DNA of 64,000 bases from JAADHI01 sp964451325 (GCA_964451325.1 CAYVHO010000011.1:23229-87228); one strand, 5' to 3'. Shown: positions 45,043 to 54,640, numbered from the stretch's first letter. The notes: generated by a model from the letters alone, not told the origin. Program-made: numbers and translations.

Positions 45043-46461
45043 TTAGTAGCGGTAATGGTCGGCTTTGTAGGGCCCTTCTACAGGAACACCAAGATAATCC
45101 GCCTGCACTTTTGTTAGTTTGCTCAATTTCACGCCAATCTGATCCAAATGAAGTCGTGCGACTTCTTCATCCAGTGCCTTTGGCAAACGATAGACATCAA
45201 CTTTGAGCTTTTCTTTCCAAAGTTCGATCTGAGCCAAGGTTTGATTGGTGAACGAATTACTCATGACAAAAGAGGGATGTCCCGTTGCACAGCCCAAATT
45301 CACAAGTCGCCCTTCCGCCAATAAAATAATCGAATGCCCATCGGCAAAAGTATATTCATCCACCTGATCTTTGATGTTGACCTTTTTAATCCCCGGAAGG
45401 TTATTCAATTCAGCGACTTGGATCTCGTTGTCAAAATGACCAATATTGCAGACAATCGCCTTGTCCCGCATTTGCATCATGTGATCCGCGGTAATGACGC
45501 CGAGGTTTCCCGTCGTCGTCACATAGATATTGCCTTCGCTCAGGGCCTCTTCCATGGGTTTGACTTCATAGCCCTCCATCGCTGCCTGCAAGGCACAGAT
45601 CGGATCAATTTCGGTCACGATCACTCGTGCACCATAAGTTTTCATGGAATGCGCACAGCCTTTTCCAACATCACCATAACCTGCGACAACCACCACTTTT
45701 CCCGCAATCATTATATCTGTCGCGCGTTTAATACCATCGGCAAGTGATTCACGGCAGCCATACAGATTATCAAACTTGGACTTCGTCACCGAATCATTCA
45801 CATTGTAGGCCGGGAAACGGAGTTTCCCTTCGGCCATCATGTGATAGAGACGATGCACCCCTGTCGTGGTTTCTTCCGAAACCCCCTGAATGCCCTCGGC
45901 AATTTTATGCCAGCGTTTTGTATCTTCGGCATAAGATTCTTTGAGTGAGCGCAGGAGTTCAACCTCGTCTTCGGCTTCGACATGCGCATCCAAGCGGGAA
46001 GGATCATCTTCAATGTCGCAGCCTTGATGTACCATCATCGTGGCATCTCCGCCATCATCCACAATCAAATCCGGACCTTTGCCATCTGGAAAGATCAGGG
46101 CCTTTTTTGTACACCACCAATATTCGGCAAGGGTCTCACCCTTCCAAGCAAATACGGGAACCCCCAAATCAGCGATCGCCGCCGCTGCATGATCCTGGGT
46201 CGAAAAAATATTACAACTGGCCCAGCGCACATCCGCCCCAAGTGCAACCAGCGTTTTAATTAAAACGGCCGTCTGAATCGTCATATGCAAGGAACCCATG
46301 ATCCGCGCACCTTGCAGGGGTTTGTTTTTTCCATACTTTTTTTGCAGGGCCATGAGTCCGGGCATTTCTGCTTCACCCAAGGCAATTTCTTTGTGTCCCC
46401 AGTCGACAAGGGACATATCTTTTACTTTAAAATCTTCTTTACTTCCTATTGATTCTGTCAT
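45043..46461 (-). CDS. ahcY: Adenosylhomocysteinase
   Basis: 472 residues. ATG at 46461 with GGGGAGAG just before it is preferred over 46473. NAD-binding VVAGYGDVGKGCAHSM, substrate residues in LGADVRWASCNIFSTQDHAAAAIA and the C-terminal DQAKYLG-type end (PVEGPYKADHYRY, complete PYRY-like tail) mark the full bacterial tetrameric enzyme. It removes S-adenosylhomocysteine made in methylation. metK lies upstream on the same strand, completing a methyl-cycle pair; a strong hairpin (46503-46539) stands between them. Confidence 0.97.
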   Translation of the reverse strand: MTESIGSKEDFKVKDMSLVDWGHKEIALGEAEMPGLMALQKKYGKNKPLQGARIMGSLHMTIQTAVLIKTLVALGADVRWASCNIFSTQDHAAAAIADLGVPVFAWKGETLAEYWWCTKKALIFPDGKGPDLIVDDGGDATMMVHQGCDIEDDPSRLDAHVEAEDEVELLRSLKESYAEDTKRWHKIAEGIQGVSEETTTGVHRLYHMMAEGKLRFPAYNVNDSVTKSKFDNLYGCRESLADGIKRATDIMIAGKVVVVAGYGDVGKGCAHSMKTYGARVIVTEIDPICALQAAMEGYEVKPMEEALSEGNIYVTTTGNLGVITADHMMQMRDKAIVCNIGHFDNEIQVAELNNLPGIKKVNIKDQVDEYTFADGHSIILLAEGRLVNLGCATGHPSFVMSNSFTNQTLAQIELWKEKLKVDVYRLPKALDEEVARLHLDQIGVKLSKLTKVQADYLGVPVEGPYKADHYRY

Positions 46462-46502
46462 TGCTCTCCCCATATATGGTTTGGGTATTTACCCTCGTTT
46501 AG

Positions 46503-46539
46503 GTTCTAAGGGCGGCCCTATTTACACGCCCTTAAGAAC
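46503..46539 (-). promoter_or_regulatory. Hairpin in the metK-ahcY intergenic leader
   Basis: Arms GTTCTAAGGGCG and CGCCCTTAAGAAC pair along 12 bp with one bulged base around a 12-nt loop. No T-tract follows on the minus strand, so it is not a classical terminator; it may set the ratio of metK to ahcY mRNA or be processed. It does not match the known SAH riboswitch by eye. Confidence 0.4.
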
Positions 46540-46566
46540 AATTGTAGCCGATTTCCAGATTTTTGA

Positions 46567-47718
46567 TTAAGAAGCTGCCCCATCCTTTAGGGAGGCTGCA
46601 ATGTCAGTGTTTTCCCAGGTAAACTCAGGCTCATTTCGACCAAAGTGCCCATAGGCTGCCGTTTTTTTGTAAATCGGACGTTTCAGTTTGAGGTGGTCAA
46701 TAATCCCTCTGGGAGACATCGGGAAATGCTCTCGCACCAATTTCACCAATTTTTCTTGCGAGATCTTCCCTGTCCCCTGCGTATCAATCAAAATTGAAAC
46801 AGGGTCACTCACACCAATGGCATAAGCCAGTTGGACTTCGCATTGATCGGCAAGCTCTGCGGCTACGATATTTTTTGCGATATATCGCGCCATATAGGAG
46901 GCTGAACGATCCACTTTTGAAGGGTCTTTTCCAGAAAAAGCCCCACCGCCATGACTTCCAACCCCGCCATAAGTATCCACAATAATCTTCCTACCCGTGA
47001 GCCCCGCATCGCCTTGTGGCCCCCCCACAACAAAACGACCCGTCGGATTGATGTGATAAATCAGGCTTGCCTCGTCTACCATCGCAGTAGGAAGAACGGG
47101 TTTTACGACCTTTTCAATGATATCTTCACGTAATTCTTTCAAGCTGATGTCTGGACTATGTTGTGTAGAAATCACAACAGTCGAAACACGCACCGGTTTC
47201 CCGTCACGATACTCAATGGTCACTTGAGATTTTCCATCAGGCCGCAAATAGGGCAAGACATCTTTTTTACGGACTTCGGTCAGCTTTTTGGTGAGTTTGT
47301 GTGCCAACATAATCGGCATGGGCATAAGTTCAGCCGTTTCATTTGTGGCATATCCAAACATCAAACCCTGGTCGCCTGCCCCCCCCGGATCAACCCCCAT
47401 GGCAATATCAGGGCTTTGATTGTGAATTGAGGTCAGAACCCCACAGGTCTCAGAATCAAAACCATATTTCGCGCGGGTATAACCAATGCCTTTGATCGTC
47501 TCTCGCACAATATCGGGTATTTCGACATAACAGGAGGTCGTGATTTCCCCTGCGACAAAAGCGATTCCTGTCGTAACCATGGCTTCACAGGCCACCCGGC
47601 AATCCGGATCCCCCTTAATGATTTCGTCCAAAACAGCGTCTGAGATTTGATCGGCAATTTTATCGGGATGCCCCTCAGTCACGGATTCGGATGTAAAAAG
47701 GAAATTTTCTCTTATCAT
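46567..47718 (-). CDS. metK: S-adenosylmethionine synthetase
   Basis: 383 residues. ATG at 47718 with AAGGAGAA upstream is chosen over 47736. Signatures: FTSESVTEGHPDKIADQISDA, GAGDQGLMFGYATNET, GGAFSGKDPSKVDRSA. It makes SAM from methionine and ATP. Together with ahcY it supports the methyltransferases and radical SAM enzymes in this window. No SAM riboswitch was seen in its short leader. Confidence 0.98.
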   Translation of the reverse strand: MIRENFLFTSESVTEGHPDKIADQISDAVLDEIIKGDPDCRVACEAMVTTGIAFVAGEITTSCYVEIPDIVRETIKGIGYTRAKYGFDSETCGVLTSIHNQSPDIAMGVDPGGAGDQGLMFGYATNETAELMPMPIMLAHKLTKKLTEVRKKDVLPYLRPDGKSQVTIEYRDGKPVRVSTVVISTQHSPDISLKELREDIIEKVVKPVLPTAMVDEASLIYHINPTGRFVVGGPQGDAGLTGRKIIVDTYGGVGSHGGGAFSGKDPSKVDRSASYMARYIAKNIVAAELADQCEVQLAYAIGVSDPVSILIDTQGTGKISQEKLVKLVREHFPMSPRGIIDHLKLKRPIYKKTAAYGHFGRNEPEFTWENTDIAASLKDGAAS

Positions 47719-47777
47719 ATCTGTTCTCCTTATCAACCCCAGTAAGATTTCAAATAACTGTTACAGCCGTGAAAAAA

Positions 47778-47825
47778 CAAAAAGGGGTGGATACTCTTGT
47801 TAAAGCATCCACCCCTTTTTTTGTT
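47778..47825. terminator. Bidirectional intrinsic terminator below the oxidase operon
   Basis: Arms GGGGTGGAT and ATCCACCCC (9 bp, perfect) with a 14-nt loop and A/T runs on both sides, so it can end transcripts on either strand. On the minus strand it closes the cytochrome operon that ends at 47842, isolating metK. Confidence 0.8.
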
Positions 47826-47841
47826 TATGTGTTCTTTGTGT

Positions 47842-49617
47842 CTATCCTTCTTCTCCTTCATGATCTTTTTTGTATTGAATGGCTGCAGAACGCGCCCAGC
47901 ACAATAAACCGACAAATACAAAGAAGACAATCGGAGGAACAATGTAGACCGTCTGAGGGATCGGCGGTTCCATCATCAGGTAATAGAAGGTGGAAAGTGC
48001 CATACGACCACCAACTTCACCCGCATCACCATCCCAGGCAAAAAAGGTCATGGGAATGTTCTTTCCTGTCACCAGCTGTACAGACTTTTCTTTGTCCTCA
48101 GTCAACAAGGCTCTCTTTAGGATAATCTGCCAGCGACCGTCGGTCCATTTGGCGTAAACAGCTTTCAGGTTTTGATCCTCACGAACCTCTAGGGCATCAA
48201 TGCCGTGACCTGCGATTTCTTCGATGGCCCCGTCAGACGACCATTTCCAGAGATCCACACCGTGCTTTTCATCCCCATGGATAAAATAGGGTTTTAAAGG
48301 CGGAGAAAGTGCTTCCCACTCCTGAGGAAACTGAAGGGCGATGGCATCGTTGTAGACGCCTTCGGGTTCAGGATTGACACCTTTCAAAGGACCTTTTTCT
48401 CGGTTATTTTCATGGGTGTACTGCGTCGTATTGATCGCAGGAAATGCGAGTGAAGAGAGACGTTTAAAATCATATTTTGCCTCTCCTGCTACATCCCGAT
48501 GACTTTCGGTCCGGTCATCCCATTCCAAGAGAAATACAATGTCTTTGTCACTAAAAAGTGAACGAACCCGGATGTCATCAACCGTGCGAATAAAGTGACG
48601 CGGAGGCTGAATGATCTGGCTTGCCATGGCGACATACTGAGGTTCCAGGATATTCCATCTTTCGTCCTCTGGATTATCTGGAAGCCCACCCTCTTCAATA
48701 AATTTGGATTTAATCACAAATCCAAACATGGGTTTGTTGGTTTCGGGATCCATGGCGCGTTTGACATCGGTGAGAGAGACCACGAAGTTAGAAACATGCC
48801 AGCGTTCATCTTCGCTGAGTTCTTCAGCAAAAGAAGGCATCGGGGTTCCGTTTAGACCCGTTGAGACCTCGCGAAAAATATTTCTCGGGTTGTACGGATC
48901 ACGACGATTCCCTCTTAAGTTCCAAGGTTTTGTGAGGTTCGCGGGAAAAATAGGAAAACCCCAGTCATCACGCTGGGTGAGATTCCCGTTTCCTTTTCCC
49001 GTCAGACCGTGACATTCGACACACTTTGCCTTGTTCATATAAATGTCTTTGCCCAACTCGATACTTTCGGGTGAGGAAGGAATCTGTGTGCCGTAAGCAA
49101 TCACGGTAATCTCTTCATCAGGATCATCAAATTCACGATCCTTAACAAGGTCCTTTTTAATGAACGCAACAACATCTTCAATTTCTTTTTTCTTGAGGAT
49201 TTTACCCCAAGGCGGCATCACGGAACCTGAAAGACCGTGCGTGACAGAGTTAAACAAATCCTCATCTGTCGGTAATTCGCCACTGCCTGTATGGCGAATT
49301 TTGAAGGTCCCCTGATTAAAATTTCGGGGTTTGGTCACCAAACGAATTGCGGAAGGGCCATCACCCGCACCATCCGGGCCGTGGCACCAAACACACTTAC
49401 GGAAATAAACGGCCTTACCGGCTTCAATGTTGCCGGGGATCGTGCCGGGTTTGTAAACACCCGGATTCGGCTCCAAAGGCGCTGTTCCGATTTTAAATTT
49501 TTGTGCACTTGCTGAGCTTGCCGCCCCAAGAATCAAAGCAGCCGCAACAACAGACACACCAAAGCCAAGTCCCTTTTGGACCACCTTTGATTTTGTCTCT
49601 TTTATCCTATGCATCAT
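47842..49617 (-). CDS. Diheme cytochrome c with ethylbenzene-dehydrogenase-type heme-b domain, membrane-anchored
   Basis: 591 residues from ATG 49617 (GGGGGA upstream). A signal/anchor (~15-38) is followed by two cytochrome c domains with CVWCH (~76) and CVECH (~200), an EB_dh domain (~310-540; WDDRTESH..., VYAKWTDGRWQIILKRALL) that in NxrC/DmsC-like gamma subunits holds a heme b, and a C-terminal membrane helix (TVYIVPPIVFFVFVGLLCW). The layout resembles cytochrome subunits of Nitrospira-type membrane complexes. It is the last gene of the oxidase operon and probably feeds electrons to the bd-like subunit. Confidence 0.88.
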   Translation of the reverse strand: MMHRIKETKSKVVQKGLGFGVSVVAAALILGAASSASAQKFKIGTAPLEPNPGVYKPGTIPGNIEAGKAVYFRKCVWCHGPDGAGDGPSAIRLVTKPRNFNQGTFKIRHTGSGELPTDEDLFNSVTHGLSGSVMPPWGKILKKKEIEDVVAFIKKDLVKDREFDDPDEEITVIAYGTQIPSSPESIELGKDIYMNKAKCVECHGLTGKGNGNLTQRDDWGFPIFPANLTKPWNLRGNRRDPYNPRNIFREVSTGLNGTPMPSFAEELSEDERWHVSNFVVSLTDVKRAMDPETNKPMFGFVIKSKFIEEGGLPDNPEDERWNILEPQYVAMASQIIQPPRHFIRTVDDIRVRSLFSDKDIVFLLEWDDRTESHRDVAGEAKYDFKRLSSLAFPAINTTQYTHENNREKGPLKGVNPEPEGVYNDAIALQFPQEWEALSPPLKPYFIHGDEKHGVDLWKWSSDGAIEEIAGHGIDALEVREDQNLKAVYAKWTDGRWQIILKRALLTEDKEKSVQLVTGKNIPMTFFAWDGDAGEVGGRMALSTFYYLMMEPPIPQTVYIVPPIVFFVFVGLLCWARSAAIQYKKDHEGEEG

Positions 49618-49683
49618 TTCTAAAAATCCCCCTATCAAATCATATTTTATTTGAATTGCACACAAACATCATTCCAAGTGGGA

Positions 49684-50685
49684 TCAACCCCAAGTTCTTG
49701 GGAAAAACCCTGTATGCCAGTATTCAAAAACAATGACTTTCCAGATTTCGTTTGTCGTCAAATGTTTCTCCCAAGGGGGCATTGCTGAAGCCCAGGGGAA
49801 ACCTTCTCTTGGCAGATCTGGACCACCTTTCGCCACACGCCAGAAAACGAAGGTCTCTTGGAGCTGTGCGATGGTGCCAGAATCCGCGAAGTTTGCCGGA
49901 ATCGGGTTAAAAGCAAATGAGAACGGGCCTTTTCCATCTAGATTATCCCCATGACAGAAAAAACAACCCGCCGTACCAAAAAAGACGGTACCGCCCTGCT
50001 GAACTTGCTGCAAGAACTTCGGCACATCACCTGTCCAGGCATTGCCACCAAAATACTGAGCCTCGTCACCCACAGCCAGATAGTTGCCATCGTCACCAAT
50101 ACGGAAGGGATTTTCTGCCGTCTGAAGCTTAACGATTTTGTTATGCACTTTTGTACTTGCGGGGGGGGCCGGATGCACCGTTCTCAACTCAATCGGCTCA
50201 CCAAATGCGGGCAACATTTTACTGTAGGTTTGAAATGCGATCAAACCCGGAATAATCAAAAATGTGGCATACCGTGACATTTTTGCCGTGCCGTGATCCT
50301 CACGCAACATCACCGCGATGGGATGAGAAAACTCTTCCCAGGAATCGGTCGTCAGTGAGCAATAAAGAAAGATCACAACCGTACAAACACCCATGTACAT
50401 CGCAAGCAATGAAAAAGGAATCGGTGGCACAAGCAGCACACGAAAAGTCAAGTAACAAGCGATCCATAAAATAGGGGCCTGGACGAGTTTGGGCAAGGGA
50501 ATACCCATTTTATCCTTTATGATCCATGCGAAAAAGACCAACCCCAAGACAATGAGAACCTTGAAAACCGAGAACATTCCTGCGGAAAAAGCCCCCCCTC
50601 CGCCACCGGCCCAGGCCAGCATCGGAATAGCCAGGATCAGCGCCAAGACCTGAACAAACAAAGCCTTGTTTTTTAACATATTCAT
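49684..50685 (-). CDS. Membrane-bound monoheme cytochrome c
   Basis: 333 residues with several N-terminal hydrophobic segments (~8-28, ~34-53, ~66-85, ~90-110) and a cytochrome c domain near the C-terminus: GCFFCHGDNLDGKGP (one CxxCH, ~248) and a late AMPPW that supplies the Met ligand. Typical of the cytochrome component that docks on quinol- or cytochrome-linked oxidases. GGAGG precedes the ATG. It lies 66 bp upstream of the EB_dh gene and 31 bp after the diheme cytochrome gene in the same operon. Confidence 0.85.
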   Translation of the reverse strand: MNMLKNKALFVQVLALILAIPMLAWAGGGGGAFSAGMFSVFKVLIVLGLVFFAWIIKDKMGIPLPKLVQAPILWIACYLTFRVLLVPPIPFSLLAMYMGVCTVVIFLYCSLTTDSWEEFSHPIAVMLREDHGTAKMSRYATFLIIPGLIAFQTYSKMLPAFGEPIELRTVHPAPPASTKVHNKIVKLQTAENPFRIGDDGNYLAVGDEAQYFGGNAWTGDVPKFLQQVQQGGTVFFGTAGCFFCHGDNLDGKGPFSFAFNPIPANFADSGTIAQLQETFVFWRVAKGGPDLPREGFPWASAMPPWEKHLTTNEIWKVIVFEYWHTGFFPRTWG

Positions 50686-50716
50686 AATAAATCTGCCTCC
50701 TTTATTTGTTCAATTC

Positions 50717-51997
50717 TCAGTTTAAGCCAATGAAGGTCGAGCTGTCTTTTGAAGAACTCCGAGAACTAAAACGAACATCCCCACGACTCGATCCATCATT
50801 TTCAGCAATGGCATCGCTTGTGTCAATTTTCGCCTCAGGTGCCTTAAGCGGACCTTCTTTTTCGTTTCCGAGACGATCCATGCCGTCTGCCAAGGCTGTC
50901 TCTTCTGTTTGTGCCAAGAGATGATCAACCAAAACATCCAGACCGGAAATCGTGATCTTATGCTTAAAATCCTTCATCATATCATCCACAAAACCCGGTA
51001 CGATGAATGCGCTCGGATCCATAATCGACTCAATAATGTATTCACGAGGCGTGGTGGCATGCGCGGTACCCGCCTTCACGGCCGCTTGGTATTCTGGAGA
51101 CTTAATGCGATTTGCTGCACTTGAACCCTCAATCAATAAAGGACCAATCGCGCCGGTTTTGGCGACAGAAATTCCGGGGATTTTGTGACAAGCATAACAA
51201 ACCAACTTTGTCACAATCTCCTCTGCACTCTCACTGCCCATCGCAATCGGCGGACCCGCAGGTTTTTCTTCTTCTGCAGGAAGCTCAGAATTGCCCAGGG
51301 GTTTGCCAAAATAGTTTTCAAAATCTTCAACTGCGGTGGCCTTTGAAAAGTCACCATCTCTGGATTGCAAATAGGTCACCACGGCAACAATTTCGGTATC
51401 CACCAACTCAATCGGAGGTTTATTAATGATGGGCATCGGGCTGACGGTGTCATTTGTCCCTTTTAAACCGAACCCAGTCACCACAAAACAGTTTGGACAA
51501 TACTCAGACTCAAGCAAGTATTCGCCCCCCGTTGTGGCATGCGGCACAATACCACTATCTCTTTCACCATCCGCCAAACGTGTTTTTGCTTCTTCGTAGC
51601 GGGCCTCCTTCACACGCTCGTGAGAACGAACTTCTTCATTCATTTTCAGCAAGGGATCGTCTCCCGGAGGATTGGACAAGGCAATCAAATTCGGGCAGCG
51701 ATCTGCTGTTTGCTGCTCAAAAAACTGATGACATAAAGGACACTGCCCTTTTCCAATTGGCCCTTCTCCTCGTGATAACATGCCCAGTGGATCGTCAGAA
51801 CCATAAATAATCTGCCCACCCATTTCCATCAACATTTCAGGTGTTATCGAATCCATATCTACCGCGACCGCATCCTCGGGCGCATCCCCTCGAATCTGTG
51901 GCAACCAGTTCGTATATGCCGCAAAAATTCCTAAAATCGTGCAATACCAAAGAGCCACCTTAAAAATAACAACTCCAGAACTTATTTTTTTAGCCAT
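50717..51997 (-). CDS. Tandem-domain diheme cytochrome c with CxxC[F/Y] insertion
   Basis: 426 residues: a single N-terminal membrane anchor (~10-28), then two related cytochrome modules. The first has CPLCH, the second CYACHKIPG. Each module ends in a GEYLLES/REYIIES...F-x-V-x-GF motif, so the protein arose by duplication. In the first module this motif contains YCPNCF, a CxxC without the heme His. The C-terminal ~55 residues are charged and Ser-rich. A paralogue at 62611-63789 keeps every one of these features. AGGAG is upstream of the ATG. Confidence 0.87.
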   Translation of the reverse strand: MAKKISSGVVIFKVALWYCTILGIFAAYTNWLPQIRGDAPEDAVAVDMDSITPEMLMEMGGQIIYGSDDPLGMLSRGEGPIGKGQCPLCHQFFEQQTADRCPNLIALSNPPGDDPLLKMNEEVRSHERVKEARYEEAKTRLADGERDSGIVPHATTGGEYLLESEYCPNCFVVTGFGLKGTNDTVSPMPIINKPPIELVDTEIVAVVTYLQSRDGDFSKATAVEDFENYFGKPLGNSELPAEEEKPAGPPIAMGSESAEEIVTKLVCYACHKIPGISVAKTGAIGPLLIEGSSAANRIKSPEYQAAVKAGTAHATTPREYIIESIMDPSAFIVPGFVDDMMKDFKHKITISGLDVLVDHLLAQTEETALADGMDRLGNEKEGPLKAPEAKIDTSDAIAENDGSSRGDVRFSSRSSSKDSSTFIGLN

Positions 51998-52075
51998 TAC
52001 TTTCTCCTATCCCCTCTCTCACCTTAAGGTGCGGGAAAGCCAAGTAAAAGCTCACCCGCACCAAACAGATCTCCC

Positions 52076-54022
52076 TCAATGACTTGCCGCTGGGGCCGCA
52101 CTTCCAACTGTAGCGGCAGCAGCCTCTGCTTCAACCTTCTTTTTTCCAGCAGCTGCAAGCGAACTTAGCCAGAAGACAAAAAGCAACATCGTCCAAAACA
52201 AGAGCACGTTAAGCGAGTTAATATTCCCCGCATAACCCAAGGGATTGGTAAAAGCCCAAGGGGAATTATCCCGAAGAATTTCATTGATGTGCCAGTGAAG
52301 ACGCACTGAAGAACGAAGATAACCCATCACAGCCATCGTCCAGGTAAAGGCAACGGCAAGCATAAAGAGCGCATAGGCCCCTCGAACCGACATATGCCCC
52401 CAGCGAATTTCACCAACCGGCTCAGCGCCCTTCAACATCTTGAGGTTCACCGTGACTCCGACAAAAAGCACGATCAAGGTTGAAGCCACTTGCGGGACAG
52501 AGAGTCCGATACGCACGTTTGCAGGAATAAAGTAGCCATAAACACCTAAAAAGAGAATGTTGGCCTCTGCAAAAACCACCAAGAGGACAAGAAACACATT
52601 CCCTTTCCAAGCCCAGGGCACTTTAATGTTATAATTACAGCGCTGATAGATCATGAAACAGACAACGGTCGCGGTAATCATGGTGTTAATGGCCGTATTT
52701 TTAGCCGACATCACACCATAGTTCCCGACAATAGGATGCTGTTGCCCGCCCATAGCCTTCAATTCTGCCGGGGTCATCACAAAGGTATGTGGTGTCAACC
52801 AGGCAATGGTCGCGACAACCAGCGTCGCAAGCAAGAACTTAAAGGCCGGATAATACCTTTCCGCACCCGGCATTCGACCCATCGCTTGAAACAAATAATA
52901 ATTGACCGTAATAAAGAGGGTTGCAATCATCGTGGCCTGCATAATAAACACCCAGGCCAACAAACCGCCCATCAAGGTAATCCCCATTTGCTGACGATAG
53001 CCGTAAATTTCGCGCATCAGCCAATAACCTGCAAAAGGAAGCGGGATCAAAGCCAATATTCCCATAAACATGGCGATATAACTCATCCAATCATAGTGCG
53101 CTTTTTCCTCAGGAGTTTTTGCAGAAAGGAAACGGAAGGCCGAGTAGGCCGCCACAACACCACCACCGAAAGCGGCATTCCCCAGGATACGATGAATCAC
53201 AACCGGCACCATCAGGGGATTATGCATGACCTTCCAGATATCCCCTAGAAAATGACCATCGGCATCGACACCCGCCGGAGACATCATAAAACTCACCCAG
53301 GTATTAGCCATCACCATTAATACAATACCCACAGCATTCAACAGGGTACACAAAGCGAGGTGACTGTATTTCCAGTTTCCGTCGCCATCGTTCATAGAAT
53401 CCCAGCCATAATAGTAAACGTAGAGCACACCACTCTCTAAAATGAAAAGCAGTGCATAGATGTGCATGACCGGCCTAAAGATACTAGAGAGATAACCAAA
53501 AAAGCCTGGATACAAGGCCAAAAAGGAAAAAATCAAGACTCCACCCAAGATCGCCGTTACGGAGTAAGCCGTAAGACTGATCTTCATCATCTCATGAGCT
53601 AAATCATCAAATTTCTTCCCAACTTTTGGGTTTTTTCTAAATTGCAGGATACCAATCAACTCCATCACCCAGACAAACATAGGGACGGCCAAAACAAAAC
53701 TTCCAAAATAGAGATGTTGCTGATTAGCAATCCAGATAATGGTACGACTCTGGTAGTCGCCATAAGTCCCATAATCATCCGGATAGACCAAGGTTGGCGC
53801 AGGTGGCCCCGAAATCGGCCCAAACTCACCGACCTCTTTATAGAAGACATCTTTTCCCATTTTGGGCCCTTCCGCAGCGCCCTCCTCACCCTCAACGGCC
53901 GCTTCTTCCTGTGCCATAACAAGCGCCGTAGGAGCAAAAGGAAGAAGAATGAGCATGCTCAGCATACCCAAGAGCAGGAGCGCCCCCACCTTCTTTTTTT
54001 TCTCTCCAAGCAGATTTAACAT
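52076..54022 (-). CDS. Cytochrome bd-like terminal oxidase subunit (CydA-like)
   Basis: 648 residues from ATG 54022 (GGAGG, 8-base gap; an upstream in-frame ATG is rejected). A signal/anchor segment and acidic linker (1-75) precede about 14 membrane helices. CydA-type ligands can be traced: His in IANQQHLYFGSF, Glu in LFILESGVL, His in VVIHRILGN and a REIYGYRQQMG block in place of the GRQPW motif of true CydA. No CydB is encoded. It matches the bd-like oxidases reported from Nitrospira-type bacteria, where cytochromes replace the quinol-oxidising partner. Paralogue: 55942-57828. Confidence 0.88.
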   Translation of the reverse strand: MLNLLGEKKKKVGALLLLGMLSMLILLPFAPTALVMAQEEAAVEGEEGAAEGPKMGKDVFYKEVGEFGPISGPPAPTLVYPDDYGTYGDYQSRTIIWIANQQHLYFGSFVLAVPMFVWVMELIGILQFRKNPKVGKKFDDLAHEMMKISLTAYSVTAILGGVLIFSFLALYPGFFGYLSSIFRPVMHIYALLFILESGVLYVYYYGWDSMNDGDGNWKYSHLALCTLLNAVGIVLMVMANTWVSFMMSPAGVDADGHFLGDIWKVMHNPLMVPVVIHRILGNAAFGGGVVAAYSAFRFLSAKTPEEKAHYDWMSYIAMFMGILALIPLPFAGYWLMREIYGYRQQMGITLMGGLLAWVFIMQATMIATLFITVNYYLFQAMGRMPGAERYYPAFKFLLATLVVATIAWLTPHTFVMTPAELKAMGGQQHPIVGNYGVMSAKNTAINTMITATVVCFMIYQRCNYNIKVPWAWKGNVFLVLLVVFAEANILFLGVYGYFIPANVRIGLSVPQVASTLIVLFVGVTVNLKMLKGAEPVGEIRWGHMSVRGAYALFMLAVAFTWTMAVMGYLRSSVRLHWHINEILRDNSPWAFTNPLGYAGNINSLNVLLFWTMLLFVFWLSSLAAAGKKKVEAEAAAATVGSAAPAASH

Positions 54023-54108
54023 CACGTTTTCCTCCCTAAAAAACATTTGAAAAACTCATCACTCTAAAACTTCTCGTACTAAAAATTTTCGTGGACTCTA
54101 GCTTCAAA

Positions 54109-54255
54109 TCAATAAGGGTATGCCAAATTTTGAATCATCATCAAAGACTTATTCACAAACCCCAAGTAGAAAGCCACCATAAAAACTGACACAATTGCCC
54201 CAAAAACAATCTTCTGTCCCATGCCTACCGTTACTTCATCTTTTTTTTCAGACAT
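54109..54255 (-). CDS. Small single-helix membrane protein, 48 aa
   Basis: ATG at 54255 with AAAGGGG upstream; starts MSEKKDEV and has one membrane helix (~17-37, FGAIVSVFMVAFYLGFV) ending in NLAYPY. It sits between another tiny membrane protein and the bd-like oxidase gene. Single-helix subunits of this kind (compare CydX, CcoQ) are common in oxidases; no homologue is recognised. Confidence 0.7.
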   Translation of the reverse strand: MSEKKDEVTVGMGQKIVFGAIVSVFMVAFYLGFVNKSLMMIQNLAYPY

Positions 54256-54330
54256 TTCTTTGCCCCTTTCCCAAAAACCTAGTAATTTAATCGGCTTTAA
54301 TCTCGCAACACGACAACAATGCAACCTCTT

Positions 54331-54453
54331 TTAGTGGATAAACCCAGGAGGCGCATGCATTGAATACCAGCTGACCCAAAACAAGAAAACAATGGAGATA
54401 TAAAACAACCACTTACCAATTTTTGCGTCGGACTTTCCTTCTGTTTCCGCCAT
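54331..54453 (-). CDS. Small single-helix membrane protein, 40 aa
   Basis: ATG at 54453 with GAGGGGG in ideal position; starts MAETEGKSDAK and has a helix (~14-32, WLFYISIVFLFWVSWYS) with three Trp. First gene after the strong promoter at 54514-54542. Probably an oxidase accessory subunit; not a recognised family. Confidence 0.68.
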   Translation of the reverse strand: MAETEGKSDAKIGKWLFYISIVFLFWVSWYSMHAPPGFIH

Positions 54454-54513
54454 CTTTAACCCCCTCATTTTAGATATAAATAGTTTCCGAATTTCTGGCG
54501 CTGAAATGACGGG

Positions 54514-54542
54514 ACTATAGCCCAAAATACCCCCCGTGTCAA
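54514..54542 (-). promoter_or_regulatory. Strong sigma-70 promoter of the bd-like oxidase operon
   Basis: Minus strand: TTGACA (perfect), exactly 17 bp, TATAGT. The inferred transcript start lies ~50 bp before the first small gene (54453). This is the best promoter in the window. Confidence 0.8.
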
Positions 54543-54576
54543 GTCTTAAAACATTAAAAAATCCACCCCCATTTAC

Positions 54577-54606
54577 TTGACTTTTTCCCTGCGTATATGC
54601 TTTATT
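54577..54606 (+). promoter_or_regulatory. Candidate promoter of the 47-aa membrane protein gene
   Basis: TTGACT at 54577 with an 18-bp gap to TTTATT. Its -35 box is 34 bp from that of the divergent oxidase promoter, so one regulator could act on both. The -10 is poor. Confidence 0.35.
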
Positions 54607-54640
54607 CTGAGACCTACTGTAAATGGAGGACCCTATAAAG

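Noticed and set aside
46474..46566. SAH or SAM riboswitch between metK and ahcY
   Set aside because: The hairpin is strong but does not show the conserved cores of known SAH or SAM riboswitches, and the space is short.
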